DNA of 53,026 nt from a virus, in IMG/VR virus record IMGVR_UViG_3300042691_041916, positions 1 to 53,026 of that record; one strand, 5' to 3'. Below are positions 1 through 6,619 of this stretch, piece by piece. Numbering within the stretch: the stretch's first letter is position 1; each line of letters starts with the position of its first letter. A program made the translations under genes and the position numbers. The notes beneath the pieces were generated by a model. It saw only the letters and a list, made by a program, of their open reading frames with translations. It ran no database searches and was not told the origin of the DNA.

Positions 1-94
1 AGGGAGGGTCTGCCAAAACCATGTCCACTGAGTTGTCAGGGATAGCCACCATTTCGCTAAGACAATCCCCCGAAATCAAGTTTATGCTGCTCAT
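1..94 (-). CDS. DNA methyltransferase, N-terminal fragment cut by the window edge
   Basis: Only the first 31 codons are inside the window. They read like the start of a beta-type N6-adenine/N4-cytosine methyltransferase: ISGDCLSEM, then NSVDMVLADPP, which is motif IV (DPPY) at the expected distance from the start. The ATG overlaps the TGA of the gene above it (ATGA), so the two are translationally coupled. The fragment resembles the N-terminus of the methyltransferase at 396-839 (VQGDCLDKM...SIDMILCDLPY), so this is a second, related enzyme in tandem. Target base and sequence cannot be read. Confidence 0.8.
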   Translation of the reverse strand, partial: MSSINLISGDCLSEMVAIPDNSVDMVLADPP

Positions 95-399
95 TTATCT
101 AGGTTAACCTTGTGAGTTTCGATTCTTTCCTTAGCCAACTCAAAAAACTTGCAATCTTTCTCGATTCCGATAAAGTTGCGTCCAGTGTTAAGGCAGGCTA
201 CTCCGGTTGACCCTGACCCCATACAATTATCCAAAACCGTCTCCCCTTCCAGTGTATAGGTGCGGATGAGGTATTCAAGCAAAGGAACGGGTTTCTGTGT
301 CGGATGGATTGACTTCACGGAACTCCCGGCATTAGACTGGACAATAATGTTCTTCGGGTACCATTCATCATACACCTTGTTTTTGGGTGCATTGCTCAC
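91..399 (-). CDS. DNA methyltransferase, C-terminal half (split gene)
   Basis: This 102-residue frame carries the AdoMet-binding motif I (LDNCMGSGSTGVA) and the preceding THPTQKP-type segment (SIHPTQKPVPLLEYLI) found in the C-terminal half of beta-class N6-adenine/N4-cytosine DNA methyltransferases. The N-terminal half with the catalytic DLPY motif is the next frame upstream (396-839). The halves overlap by 4 nt at a run of seven G. One more G, or a -1 slip on that run, would join them into one enzyme of about 250 residues, the usual size. A GTG codon right after the G-run could start this half on its own. The end overlaps the next gene by ATGA. Confidence 0.85.
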   Translation of the reverse strand: MSNAPKNKVYDEWYPKNIIVQSNAGSSVKSIHPTQKPVPLLEYLIRTYTLEGETVLDNCMGSGSTGVACLNTGRNFIGIEKDCKFFELAKERIETHKVNLDK

Positions 400-839
400 C
401 CCCCCATTATCTCAGTCCTTGCGTATTCTGTGACCTTCCTAACCTCAATTTTATCGGGTGGCCTCTTTACCATCTGAGGGTAATACACTGTCCCGCCAAA
501 CACACTGATGTACTCAGTTTGCTGCATTGGCCTCTTCTTGGCGACAAGGTGCCCCCTTGCCGTAACCTTATCCCAAACCCAATCATACTTGTATCGCTTT
601 AGATTTGACAATCTGAGGTGAGAGCTGAATGGCTCTGTGCCGAACAGCACTGCTACCCCTTGCGGCTTAAGCACCCTATTGTAATGTTCCCATAGCCGAT
701 CAAACGGCAAGACAACATCCCACTTGCAAGCAGTGGTGCCATAAGGCAAGTCGCACAAGATCATGTCTATTGATTTATCAGGTATCTCACTCATCTTATC
801 TAAGCAATCTCCCTGCACTAGCTGCACCCCTAAGCCCAT
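396..839 (-). CDS. DNA methyltransferase, N-terminal half (split gene)
   Basis: The 147-residue frame begins VQLVQGDCLDKM and carries motif IV as DLPYG at about residue 31, the catalytic motif of N6-adenine/N4-cytosine methyltransferases (DLPYG favours adenine, by family knowledge). The middle (VLKPQGVAVLFGTEPF, DWVWDK) fits the same fold. The frame stops right after a G7 run (ATG GGG GGG TGA) before motif I is reached, so alone it lacks the AdoMet pocket. The rest continues in the -1 frame at 91-399. A promoter-like TATAAT lies at 866-871. The start has no clear Shine-Dalgarno. Confidence 0.85.
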   Translation of the reverse strand: MGLGVQLVQGDCLDKMSEIPDKSIDMILCDLPYGTTACKWDVVLPFDRLWEHYNRVLKPQGVAVLFGTEPFSSHLRLSNLKRYKYDWVWDKVTARGHLVAKKRPMQQTEYISVFGGTVYYPQMVKRPPDKIEVRKVTEYARTEIMGG

Positions 840-865
840 ACTGCACTTATTTGTTTACCGCCCCT

Positions 866-894
866 ATTATAGGTGGCTCTGGTGGTAGGTAAAC
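866..894 (-). promoter_or_regulatory. Probable sigma70-type promoter of the methyltransferase genes
   Basis: On the minus strand a perfect TATAAT (866-871) is preceded at 16-17 bp by a weak TTTACC/GTTTAC. The leader to the ATG at 839 has no GC-rich hairpin, unlike most promoters further right. Confidence 0.5.
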
Positions 895-909
895 CAACTT
901 AAGGTAAAC

Positions 910-1179
910 TTAAGGTTTCACCTTACTGCAAAGAAAAACATCCTTAATCTCACCACCCACCAGTATAGCGGCATTAGGATGATTGCCAAAGTTTTCATCA
1001 ACCGAGTTCAGCACGTCAAGTGCTGTGCTGTATGGAACACCTATCAGCCCGTGAACATAGGTAAACCCTCTCACAGGTTGCCTGTCACAAATTGCTTTTT
1101 TCACTTTGAGCAATGTCGTTAAAATGCCATTGGCATCTTCCTCAGTGAAAAAGAATAGGTTGCACACAGGGTCAGACAT
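910..1179 (-). CDS. Small protein of a four-member paralogous family (VxGF family)
   Basis: Function unknown. 89 residues. It shares a pattern with the products at 1218-1481, 2535-2825 and 33299-33604: a start near CNLFFF, then KKAIC, V-x-GFTY, and a C-terminal AAILVGGEIKDVFL. Spacing between these blocks is similar in all four, so they are diverged duplicates. No known domain is recognised. No clear Shine-Dalgarno precedes the ATG. Confidence 0.8.
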   Translation of the reverse strand: MSDPVCNLFFFTEEDANGILTTLLKVKKAICDRQPVRGFTYVHGLIGVPYSTALDVLNSVDENFGNHPNAAILVGGEIKDVFLCSKVKP

Positions 1180-1217
1180 TTTTACAGATTTCTTACGAAC
1201 AGGATTAACTACCCTAC

Positions 1218-1481
1218 TTAGAAAGCATTGAGATGCACCTCAACCACCTCATTTTCTTGGTCCAAAATAGCAACGTTAGTGGGTCTTTTGAAAATGAAAC
1301 CCACCTGTCCTAGCACCCTTTGAACCTCTTCCCAACTGGCATCTATTAAGCCTGCCCCGTAGGTAAACCCCTCAACAGGTTCCCCCTTGCAAATTGCCTT
1401 ACTAACTTTTAGCAATGCCGTTGCAATGTCGCACTCTTCGCTATCCTCGAAGAAATATAGCGAAAACTTGTTGTTTTCCAT
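1218..1481 (-). CDS. Small protein of the VxGF paralogous family
   Basis: Function unknown. The internal ATG at 1481 (MENNKFSLYFF) is chosen over an upstream in-frame start because it aligns with the starts of its paralogs and does not overlap the neighbour ending at 1484. The 87 residues keep the family landmarks SLYFF, SKAIC, V-EGFTY and the C-terminal VAIL...VEVHL. Neighbour to a second copy at 910-1179, suggesting local duplication. Confidence 0.8.
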   Translation of the reverse strand: MENNKFSLYFFEDSEECDIATALLKVSKAICKGEPVEGFTYGAGLIDASWEEVQRVLGQVGFIFKRPTNVAILDQENEVVEVHLNAF

Positions 1482-1483
1482 AA

Positions 1484-2008
1484 TCACGTAGTCCTCACAG
1501 GGATTTGAAGAAGCACACATTGCCAATTACTCACCCACACATGGTGATACTGATGGTCAAACATAAACACGTCCCCCATCATAATCTCTCCCACCACAGT
1601 CTCCTGAGGATACTTTACAATTATGGTGGGAGGGGGGCTACTATAGTCGTCACCAAGTTCAGGGGAAATCAGGGGCTCGCAATGAATCAACCAGCTTAAG
1701 GTAAGGGCATTCTCCGGTTCGTAGTCCTTGTGCCATCCTGATGATCCCCTTATTGGCAGGATGACCATGTCACTATGGTACTCATCAGCTACCTCTTCGT
1801 TAAATGACGGCCACGTTGCAGTAGTAAAACCCCTGCTTTTGATAAGTTCTCTGAGGGGGTCAACCCAGTCAGAGTGGTGCTTTTTAAGGAAACACGGGGA
1901 AAGCTCCCCTAAAGAAACCCCCTCCATGCACTTTTGGCATAGCTCCCCAACCTTTTCGGAGGATGGTACAGGTAGGTTGCCCAGGTGCTCAAATTGAGTG
2001 CCCATCAT
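1484..2008 (-). CDS. Possible 2-oxoglutarate/Fe(II) oxygenase-like protein, copy A
   Basis: 174 residues, tandem paralog of 2009-2527. Shared blocks are GSSGWHKDYE (copy B GSSSWHTDEG) and GDVFMFDHQYHHVWVSNWQC (copy B GDVFVFNANRGHAWVSNWDC), ending LQIPV. An H-x-D motif and a distal histidine after a GDVF-type beta strand is the metal-ligand layout of the double-stranded beta-helix Fe(II)/2-oxoglutarate oxygenases. An arginine near the end (IPVR) could bind 2-oxoglutarate but lies further from the distal His than usual. The family assignment is inference. Substrate is unknown; DNA or protein modification is possible. The ATG follows the stop of copy B directly. Confidence 0.65.
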   Translation of the reverse strand: MMGTQFEHLGNLPVPSSEKVGELCQKCMEGVSLGELSPCFLKKHHSDWVDPLRELIKSRGFTTATWPSFNEEVADEYHSDMVILPIRGSSGWHKDYEPENALTLSWLIHCEPLISPELGDDYSSPPPTIIVKYPQETVVGEIMMGDVFMFDHQYHHVWVSNWQCVLLQIPVRTT

Positions 2009-2527
2009 TTACTGGGATAGTTGGACAGGGATCTGCAGAAAGGCGCAATCCCAGTTACTAACCCAGGCATGTCCCCTATTAGCATTAAACACAAAAACGT
2101 CACCGAGACCAATTTCAACAGCGTTCAGGCTACAGTCTTCCGTAATCAAGGTCGGGAATCTAAGACCAGAGGCAATCTGAAATGAATGCCGATCATAGTA
2201 TACCATCCAGTTCAACAACAACCCTAAACCCTCATCCGTGTGCCAAGATGATGACCCCTTAAGGGTTGTAAACATTACATTGCTCAAGTGCTCTGGCATT
2301 TTTTCATCGCCTAACCACTCACTAAGGTTAAACCCTTCCTTAAAACCTAAACCCTTCATGCTCATCACTGGCGTCAAGGATTTAACTAGACTCTTATAGT
2401 ATTTTGGCAAATGAAAGGAGTAAACGTTTCTAGAAGTAGCATCTTCCAATCTGCCTTTAACAAGCGATTCAACAGAGAATCTTTTGGGCACGGACATGTT
2501 ACCGATATGCCTAAACTCTTTTTTCAT
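2009..2527 (-). CDS. Possible 2-oxoglutarate/Fe(II) oxygenase-like protein, copy B
   Basis: 172 residues from the ATG at 2527 (MKKEFRHIGNMSVP), chosen because it aligns with the start of copy A (MGTQFEHLGNLPVP) and follows the previous stop closely. It keeps the H-x-D motif (WHTDEG), the GDVFVF strand and the distal His in GHAWVSNW, but ends IPVQLSQ, so it lacks the C-terminal arginine seen in copy A. If the fold assignment is right, this copy may bind a different co-substrate or be inactive. Confidence 0.65.
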   Translation of the reverse strand: MKKEFRHIGNMSVPKRFSVESLVKGRLEDATSRNVYSFHLPKYYKSLVKSLTPVMSMKGLGFKEGFNLSEWLGDEKMPEHLSNVMFTTLKGSSSWHTDEGLGLLLNWMVYYDRHSFQIASGLRFPTLITEDCSLNAVEIGLGDVFVFNANRGHAWVSNWDCAFLQIPVQLSQ

Positions 2528-2534
2528 AATTACT

Positions 2535-2825
2535 CTAACCTGTGACAAGGGAATCGGAAAGGAAAACATCAAGGATGACACCATCGTAGCGAATAATTGC
2601 TGAGTATGGGTAACGACCTTTCCATGTTTCCCTAGTCTGCTCCCTAAGGATCTTAGCTTTACTGTACTGGGTCAGTGTAGATGTCTCCCTAACAAATGAG
2701 AACCCTTCGACTGTGCCATATTCACAGATGACCCGTTTGATTTGGGGGTGAATGGAAAGGATGCCACCCTTTGCTGTGCAGGAGAAGAAGTAAAGGTGGC
2801 ACAAGGGGTTAGGGGCTTTCCTCAT
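2535..2825 (-). CDS. Small protein of the VxGF paralogous family
   Basis: Function unknown. 96 residues with the family pattern NPLCHLYFF, IKRVIC, V-EGFSF and SAIIRYDGVILDVFL. It is closest in wording to the distant copy at 33299-33604 (NPLCSVYFF, VKGFSFKRETS, AAIVRYDG). The ATG overlaps the stop of the frame above (ATGA), so it is coupled to it. Confidence 0.8.
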   Translation of the reverse strand: MRKAPNPLCHLYFFSCTAKGGILSIHPQIKRVICEYGTVEGFSFVRETSTLTQYSKAKILREQTRETWKGRYPYSAIIRYDGVILDVFLSDSLVTG

Positions 2826-3018
2826 GACCCCTCTTGCGACTGATCCGAGTCATATTGACCCTCACCTACAACTACCCACATCTCTCTCCCGTCCAAAGCG
2901 AAGCAGTAAACCCTCCCATCTTCCCCAGAGCTACATACCTCCCTGCGGCACTGCGTTCAGGGCTCCCATAGCTGTACCCTGGATAGAACTTGACATCAAC
3001 AAATTTCGGTAGTTTCAT
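2822..3018 (-). pseudogene. Small gene broken by a one-base frameshift (or using -1 frameshifting)
   Basis: From the ATG at 3018 the frame reads MKLPKFVDVKFYPGYSYGS and stops at 2872. In the -1 frame the second half continues cleanly (GEDGRVYCFALDGREMW, VVVGEGQYDSDQSQ) to a TGA at 2822 that overlaps the ATG of the next gene, as is usual in this phage. The two halves join at the run of four G at 2923-2926 (..RYVALG / EDGRVY..): one extra G restores a 65-residue product. Either a base is missing from the assembly, the gene is truly broken, or ribosomes slip. Function unknown. Confidence 0.65.
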
Positions 3019-3048
3019 TGCTCTTTAGTGTATTTATAGGGGGGGCAT

Positions 3049-3450
3049 TCAGCAAGCTGGGGCAAGTTGGCGGTAATAGCGACCGCTCTGATAACCTTCC
3101 CGCCACATTGCGCTTTCCCGCTCAAACTTCCCCCATGTTACAGCACGCTTGCCCATGTAACCCCGCTTGAACCCTTCCCTATAATCCTCATTATCCTTTT
3201 CCCTAAAGGAAATAAGGTAATCTTCGCAGGTTTGGTTAATCATGGATCCTGCATAGTATTCTCCACCGTGCAGGACACGCATCTTGCCGTCACCGAGGAA
3301 GATGCCACGATAATGACCGTCAGGCAAGGTGGGAGATCCGTCGATGGGTTCAACATCCCATAGGGTACGGATGTACTGGTTGTCTATGGAGGAATCTTCG
3401 TACCCTCTAACGAGCATACCTTGGGAAATGATGATGAGTTCGGTGTTCAT
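3049..3450 (-). CDS. Hypothetical protein with repeated Y-x-x-G-Y/F-x-x-G C-terminus
   Basis: 133 residues from the ATG at 3450. The frame is open further upstream only because it reads through the promoter hairpin. The C-terminal part is rich in charged and Tyr/Gly residues in a repeating manner (YREGFKRGYMGK, WREGYQSGRYYRQL). No known domain recognised. It has its own hairpin-leader promoter at 3462-3519. Confidence 0.75.
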   Translation of the reverse strand: MNTELIIISQGMLVRGYEDSSIDNQYIRTLWDVEPIDGSPTLPDGHYRGIFLGDGKMRVLHGGEYYAGSMINQTCEDYLISFREKDNEDYREGFKRGYMGKRAVTWGKFERESAMWREGYQSGRYYRQLAPAC

Positions 3451-3461
3451 GGGTCTGGAGC

Positions 3462-3519
3462 GGTGGGGACCCCGCCCCCTTACCCCCATAATTATACTTG
3501 CTTTAATGGGATGTGTCAA
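3462..3519 (-). promoter_or_regulatory. Hairpin-leader promoter cassette, copy 1
   Basis: TTGACA (3514-3519), 17 bp spacer, TATAAT (3491-3496), then GGTAAGGGGGC...CCCCACC forming a GC-rich stem just before the ATG at 3450. The stem here is GGGG/CCCC instead of the usual GGCGGC/GCCGCC, a compensated change. Confidence 0.85.
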
Positions 3520-3836
3520 CCCTCCCCAACCCAGCTCGGGTCAGTGGCTTTGTGATGAACCCACTCGGGCAGGTCGGCTGATGGTTCATACGGTTCCTTG
3601 CCTTGATAGCAACGCTTGCATAGTTGAACAAATTCCCCGTCGACCTTGTGATAACTTAGGTGTTCACGGCAGAAGTAAAGCCCACACCCGTGTTCACCTC
3701 CGTAAGGCTGACCTCCACAAACATGGGCTAAACCACGGTTAATCTCTGCCGTACAGTTTGGATGATCGCACTGTGACGGAACCCCGTACCCTATGTCCCT
3801 TTGCCAATTGCTATCGTAACCAATTGACCAACCCAT
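3516..3836 (-). CDS. Cysteine/histidine-rich probable zinc-binding protein
   Basis: 106 residues with C-D-H-P-N-C near residue 23, then HVCGG, GCGLYFCREHL and LCKRC, a set of Cys/His pairs that fits a treble-clef or small double zinc finger. Preceded by a strong Shine-Dalgarno (AAGGAGG, 5 nt before the ATG) and a canonical promoter (3858-3886), with no hairpin between. Role unknown; nucleic-acid or protein binding is likely. Confidence 0.8.
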   Translation of the reverse strand: MGWSIGYDSNWQRDIGYGVPSQCDHPNCTAEINRGLAHVCGGQPYGGEHGCGLYFCREHLSYHKVDGEFVQLCKRCYQGKEPYEPSADLPEWVHHKATDPSWVGEG

Positions 3837-3857
3837 TTTACCTCCTTAACTAAAGGC

Positions 3858-3886
3858 ATGGTAGGAAACTAGGGAAACGATGTCAA
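3858..3886 (-). promoter_or_regulatory. Sigma70-type promoter without leader hairpin
   Basis: TTGACA (3881-3886), 17 bp, TACCAT (3858-3863), then a short leader with AAGGAGG before the ATG at 3836. This is one of the few Shine-Dalgarno-type leaders in the accessory region. Confidence 0.75.
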
Positions 3887-4134
3887 CCCCTGGGGTTCAG
3901 CTCCAAGGGGCACGAGTAGCGATGGTAAATTTCCCAGGTAGCCCGGAGCAGGATGCGCTCAGTTAGACTCAGATCGAACCAGCGAAGCTCCATGTCAATC
4001 CGGCGGATTGCATCCTTGGCACTTTCGCTAAGTTCGCAAAGGTGACTACCATCATTCAGGGCAGCCGACACAGCCTCCTGCAGATTGTGAATCTGGCTCA
4101 GAGGGACTTTGGACAGGGATACGGTGGCAGTCAT
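3883..4134 (-). CDS. Hypothetical small helical protein
   Basis: 83 residues from the ATG at 4134 (MTATVSLSKVPLSQ), chosen because it directly follows hairpin cassette 2. Predicted mainly helical (NLQEAVSAALND, KDAIRRIDMELRWFDLSLTERI). No domain recognised. Confidence 0.7.
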   Translation of the reverse strand: MTATVSLSKVPLSQIHNLQEAVSAALNDGSHLCELSESAKDAIRRIDMELRWFDLSLTERILLRATWEIYHRYSCPLELNPRG

Positions 4135-4145
4135 TGCTTTGGTGC

Positions 4146-4202
4146 GGTGGCGGCCTTGCCGCCTTACCCTATAATTATAGCACATGGGGCAAGGGCACAT
4201 AA
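4146..4202 (-). promoter_or_regulatory. Hairpin-leader promoter cassette, copy 2
   Basis: TATAAT (4174-4179) with a weak -35 (TTATGT, 4197-4202), followed by the stem GGCGGC-AAG-GCCGCC and the ATG at 4134. Confidence 0.75.
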
Positions 4203-4253
4203 GGCAAAGCCCCGGCTTTCGCCAGGGCGCTCCCATCGCTTGACCCAGGGCCA

Positions 4254-4469
4254 TCAGGCAAGGGCATGGCGCTGCATGAGCACGCTCACAGCGCTGCGAA
4301 CAGAGCCCGTCAGGTAGTCCAGGAGGTGCTCGGCCTCAGGGTCGGTGACCTCGGCCAGGGCCTCCTGAGCGGTAATGCCATAGTGCTGGGCGATGCTGTT
4401 CAGAACGTCCCGGCGGGTAGCGGCATCGGTGGCAGCGAGGAATGCAGCGTTCTTTTGGGAAGCGGTCAT
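4254..4469 (-). CDS. Hypothetical small helical protein
   Basis: 71 residues from the ATG at 4469 (MTASQKNAAFLAATDAATRR), right after hairpin cassette 3. Ala- and Glu-rich, probably all helical (ITAQEALAEVTDPEAEHLLDYL). No domain recognised. Confidence 0.7.
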   Translation of the reverse strand: MTASQKNAAFLAATDAATRRDVLNSIAQHYGITAQEALAEVTDPEAEHLLDYLTGSVRSAVSVLMQRHALA

Positions 4470-4480
4470 GGGTCTGAAGC

Positions 4481-4538
4481 GGTGGCGGCTGCGCCGCCTT
4501 ACCCCCATATTATAGCACACTGCCTTAGGTGCTGTGAG
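4481..4538 (-). promoter_or_regulatory. Hairpin-leader promoter cassette, copy 3
   Basis: TATAAT (4509-4514), weak -35 overlapping the 3' end of the upstream gene, then stem GGCGGC-GCA-GCCGCC and the ATG at 4469. Confidence 0.7.
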
Positions 4539-4965
4539 CGTGAGGAGGCATGGCCCCTGCCTCTTGCTGAGCCAGTAGCCATAGCTTTCTTACAGCCTCA
4601 GGCTCATCGGTAAGCTGCCTCAGGCGCACCCACAGCTCCCTTAGGTCGTCAGGCACGCTCGCCACCTTTACCCCTTCTGCCTTAGGCACTCCATTCTCAT
4701 TAACATAAGCAGCAATGCAATCTGCCAACCCCTTACCTCCATACTCCGCAAAGAAGTTGTCTTCTTCGGTCCATTCCCACCTCCCCTCATCACCCCGAAA
4801 AAGTTGCCCTTGCCAAAGAAACTCCTCCCACTTCTGTTTAGTAACCTCCTCAATATGGACTAAACCTTCCTCAACAGAAAGAAGGCGCAAGTATAAGGGG
4901 TGGCCCTTGTATTTTACAGAAAAATGGAAGTATTCGGAGCGAGTGTAGGCTGGCTTTGCAATCAT
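4525..4965 (-). CDS. Hypothetical protein
   Basis: 146 residues, acidic and Trp-rich in the middle (WEEFLWQGQLFRGDEGRWEWTEEDNFF), helical C-terminus. No domain recognised. No hairpin cassette or good Shine-Dalgarno before the ATG at 4965. It lies just downstream of the XRE gene and may be in its operon. Confidence 0.7.
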   Translation of the reverse strand: MIAKPAYTRSEYFHFSVKYKGHPLYLRLLSVEEGLVHIEEVTKQKWEEFLWQGQLFRGDEGRWEWTEEDNFFAEYGGKGLADCIAAYVNENGVPKAEGVKVASVPDDLRELWVRLRQLTDEPEAVRKLWLLAQQEAGAMPPHAHST

Positions 4966-5002
4966 TGCTTTTAACGAGGTAGCAGTAAGCTGATTACCCT
5001 AC

Positions 5003-5209
5003 TCAATCTGGTGGGAAGTGGGCGCAATTTGCAAAGATAGCTGTAGCTATCAGAGCAAAGAAAAGTGCAAGTGGATAGATCCCCAATGCCGTAAAAACTA
5101 CAGTTAGAACAGTGAGGACGAGGTAGATCCTCAATGCCCTTTTGATAGGGGTCTTAGTGAAAAATTGAACAATAAACCCTCTGATTGCATGGCGAATCCT
5201 CTCAGGCTC
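5003..5209 (-). other. Membrane-spanning extension of the XRE gene in the -1 frame
   Basis: After the A8 run in the XRE gene, the -1 frame continues EPERIRHAIRGFIVQFF and then two hydrophobic segments (IYLVLTVLTVVFTALGIY and LALFFALIATAIFA) to a TGA at 5003. This frame has no ATG of its own between its upstream TAG and the hydrophobic part, so it is best explained as the second half of the regulator, reached by a -1 slip or broken off by a missing A. Confidence 0.6.
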
Positions 5210-5556
5210 TTTTTTTTCACTGAACTAGCGGCTGTATACGGGGGAGCATACTGAGCGTCCTCTGAGAGATTCTGACTATCCTCGGCCAGTTCAGAGTAAG
5301 GGATGAACTTTACAGACAGGGCGCAGTCAAATACCTTCGCCACCTTGACAAGGGTCTCAAGTGGGTATTCCCCAATTTCAGGGTCTTCCAGCTCTTGCAT
5401 CATGGGCAAACTAATCCCCATGGCCTTAGCCAGGTCCTCTTGTGTGATTCCCCGCTTTTGGCGGTTAATCCGGATCTGCCATGCAATTCCCTGTTCTAAA
5501 GAAGCCTCAAGATAAGCTTCACGGTACTCCCTGTCTTGCCACTCAGGTTTGCTCAT
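5131..5556 (-). CDS. XRE-family helix-turn-helix regulator, with a possible -1 frameshift to a membrane tail
   Basis: From the ATG at 5556 (MSKPEW) the zero frame gives 141 residues. Residues about 28-80 form an XRE/Cro-type HTH (IRINRQKRGITQEDLAKAMG, LETLVKVAKVFD). Residues 113-117 are encoded by GTG AAA AAA AAG AGC, containing the dnaX-type slippery heptamer A AAA AAG (T8 on the plus strand at 5210-5217). Staying in frame adds a nondescript tail; slipping -1 adds a basic segment and two hydrophobic helices to about 184 residues in total. Shine-Dalgarno-like AGAGGG precedes the ATG. It is the second gene of an operon with 5561-5746 and is a candidate regulator of the promoter cassettes. Confidence 0.8.
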   Translation of the reverse strand: MSKPEWQDREYREAYLEASLEQGIAWQIRINRQKRGITQEDLAKAMGISLPMMQELEDPEIGEYPLETLVKVAKVFDCALSVKFIPYSELAEDSQNLSEDAQYAPPYTAASSVKKKSLRGFAMQSEGLLFNFSLRPLSKGH

Positions 5557-5560
5557 ACTG

Positions 5561-5746
5561 TCATCCCTCTTGACCATCGAAAACCTTGGCAAACTCCTCA
5601 GCCGCCTCAAATGCCATTTCTGCGAGAGTCTTAAGCATTGCCCGGCGATCTCGGGGATCAAGGGTTCCAAGCCCTGACGATTGATTCAGCCAACCCGTGT
5701 AAAGGGTCTGACCAATGTTTACGAAGCGCTCTTGAGAGAAATTCAT
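5561..5746 (-). CDS. Hypothetical small protein upstream of the XRE gene
   Basis: 61 residues from the ATG at 5746 (MNFSQERFVNIGQTLYTGW), after hairpin cassette 4. Helical, with an Ala/Glu-rich end (LAEMAFEAAEEFAKVFDG). Four bases separate its stop from the XRE start, so the two are co-transcribed. Confidence 0.75.
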   Translation of the reverse strand: MNFSQERFVNIGQTLYTGWLNQSSGLGTLDPRDRRAMLKTLAEMAFEAAEEFAKVFDGQEG

Positions 5747-5758
5747 GGTTTTATGGCG

Positions 5759-5814
5759 GTGGGGCCCCGGCCCCTTACACATCAATTATAGCACCCCCTT
5801 AAAGGGACTGTCAA
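5759..5814 (-). promoter_or_regulatory. Hairpin-leader promoter cassette, copy 4
   Basis: TTGACA (5809-5814), 18 bp, TATAAT (5785-5790), then the stem GGGGCC-GG-GGCCCC. Both arms differ from the usual GGCGGC/GCCGCC in a pairing-preserving way. Confidence 0.85.
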
Positions 5815-5817
5815 CCC

Positions 5818-6252
5818 TCAGGCAAGGTTGTAGAGGGAGAGGAGACGGTCGAACTCGTTACGGTCGAACTTAGGGTGGGCAAACCACCGCTTTTGGATAG
5901 AGTTAAAGTCAAAGCGATAATGGCCATCAGGGTAGGCAACCCTGTAAAACTGGCAGCGGATAGCCTGGCCGGTGGGGCTGTAGTCCTCAGCGACAGCCTC
6001 AGGCAGATCCACTCCATCCTTCTCCGCCTGCTCCAGCGCCTCCCGCTTCCATGTCTCCCGCTTGCTGCGGATAGACTCACGCAGCTCCTGGTTGTACTGA
6101 TCCATGGCCTCAGAGTAGGCCTGGCGGCGCTCCTGCATCTCCTGCAGCTCATCGTCGGTCATCACGTCACGGACACGCTGACGGTTGCGGAGCGCATCCC
6201 GCAGACGGGCGCTCAGGGCTTCGTAACGTTCGTCGGTGGCAGGCATGGGCAT
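5818..6252 (-). CDS. Hypothetical charged helical protein
   Basis: 144 residues. The N-terminal 90 residues are highly charged and likely coiled coil (SARLRDALRNRQRVRDVM, ELQEMQERRQAYSEAMDQY). The C-terminal part is mixed (IRCQFYRVAYPDGHYRFDF). No domain recognised. The ATG at 6252 follows hairpin cassette 5; a second in-frame ATG at 6246 is also possible. Confidence 0.75.
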   Translation of the reverse strand: MPMPATDERYEALSARLRDALRNRQRVRDVMTDDELQEMQERRQAYSEAMDQYNQELRESIRSKRETWKREALEQAEKDGVDLPEAVAEDYSPTGQAIRCQFYRVAYPDGHYRFDFNSIQKRWFAHPKFDRNEFDRLLSLYNLA

Positions 6253-6264
6253 GGTTTCTGAAGC

Positions 6265-6322
6265 GGTGGCGGCTCAGCCGCCTTACCCTATTATTGTAGC
6301 ACCTTGCTCCCAGGGTTGACGA
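6265..6322 (-). promoter_or_regulatory. Hairpin-leader promoter cassette, copy 5
   Basis: TCGTCA (6317-6322), 18 bp spacer, TACAAT (6293-6298), stem GGCGGC-TGA-GCCGCC, then the ATG at 6252. A run of 11 C (plus strand, from 6365) lies between this cassette and the gene upstream. Confidence 0.8.
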
Positions 6323-6396
6323 CTCCGGGGACTAGGCCGGGGAGCCTTGGCTTAAAGCAGGGATCCCCCCCCCCCAGAACCTGCACGGGGTCTTAA

Positions 6397-6591
6397 CTAT
6401 TCCTTTATTTCCCTAATATCCTCTACCCTTGAGGAAGCGCAGAAAGCAGAGGCATAGTGAGGATCTTTGCTAACCCTGTCCATCCCAAACCTGTCACTTT
6501 TTAAAAATTCATTCGCAACAGCATCCACGTCGTAGCGATCAGGGAAACTCACCTCAAGAGTCAATGAGAAGGTAATGCTGGCTTTTTTCAT
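6397..6591 (-). CDS. Hypothetical small protein
   Basis: 64 residues (MKKASITFSLTLEVSFPDRY...). It begins with two likely beta strands and then a helix. No domain recognised. No hairpin cassette; close behind 6620-6796, so probably in the operon started upstream. Confidence 0.65.
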   Translation of the reverse strand: MKKASITFSLTLEVSFPDRYDVDAVANEFLKSDRFGMDRVSKDPHYASAFCASSRVEDIREIKE

Positions 6592-6619
6592 TTTGCGGGA
6601 AGCTTACAGGGAGGGGGCG

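Noticed and set aside
6365-6375. C11 homopolymer as a phase-variable promoter switch
   Set aside because: It lies about 40 bp upstream of cassette 5's -35 and outside any frame; no mechanism can be argued from the sequence.
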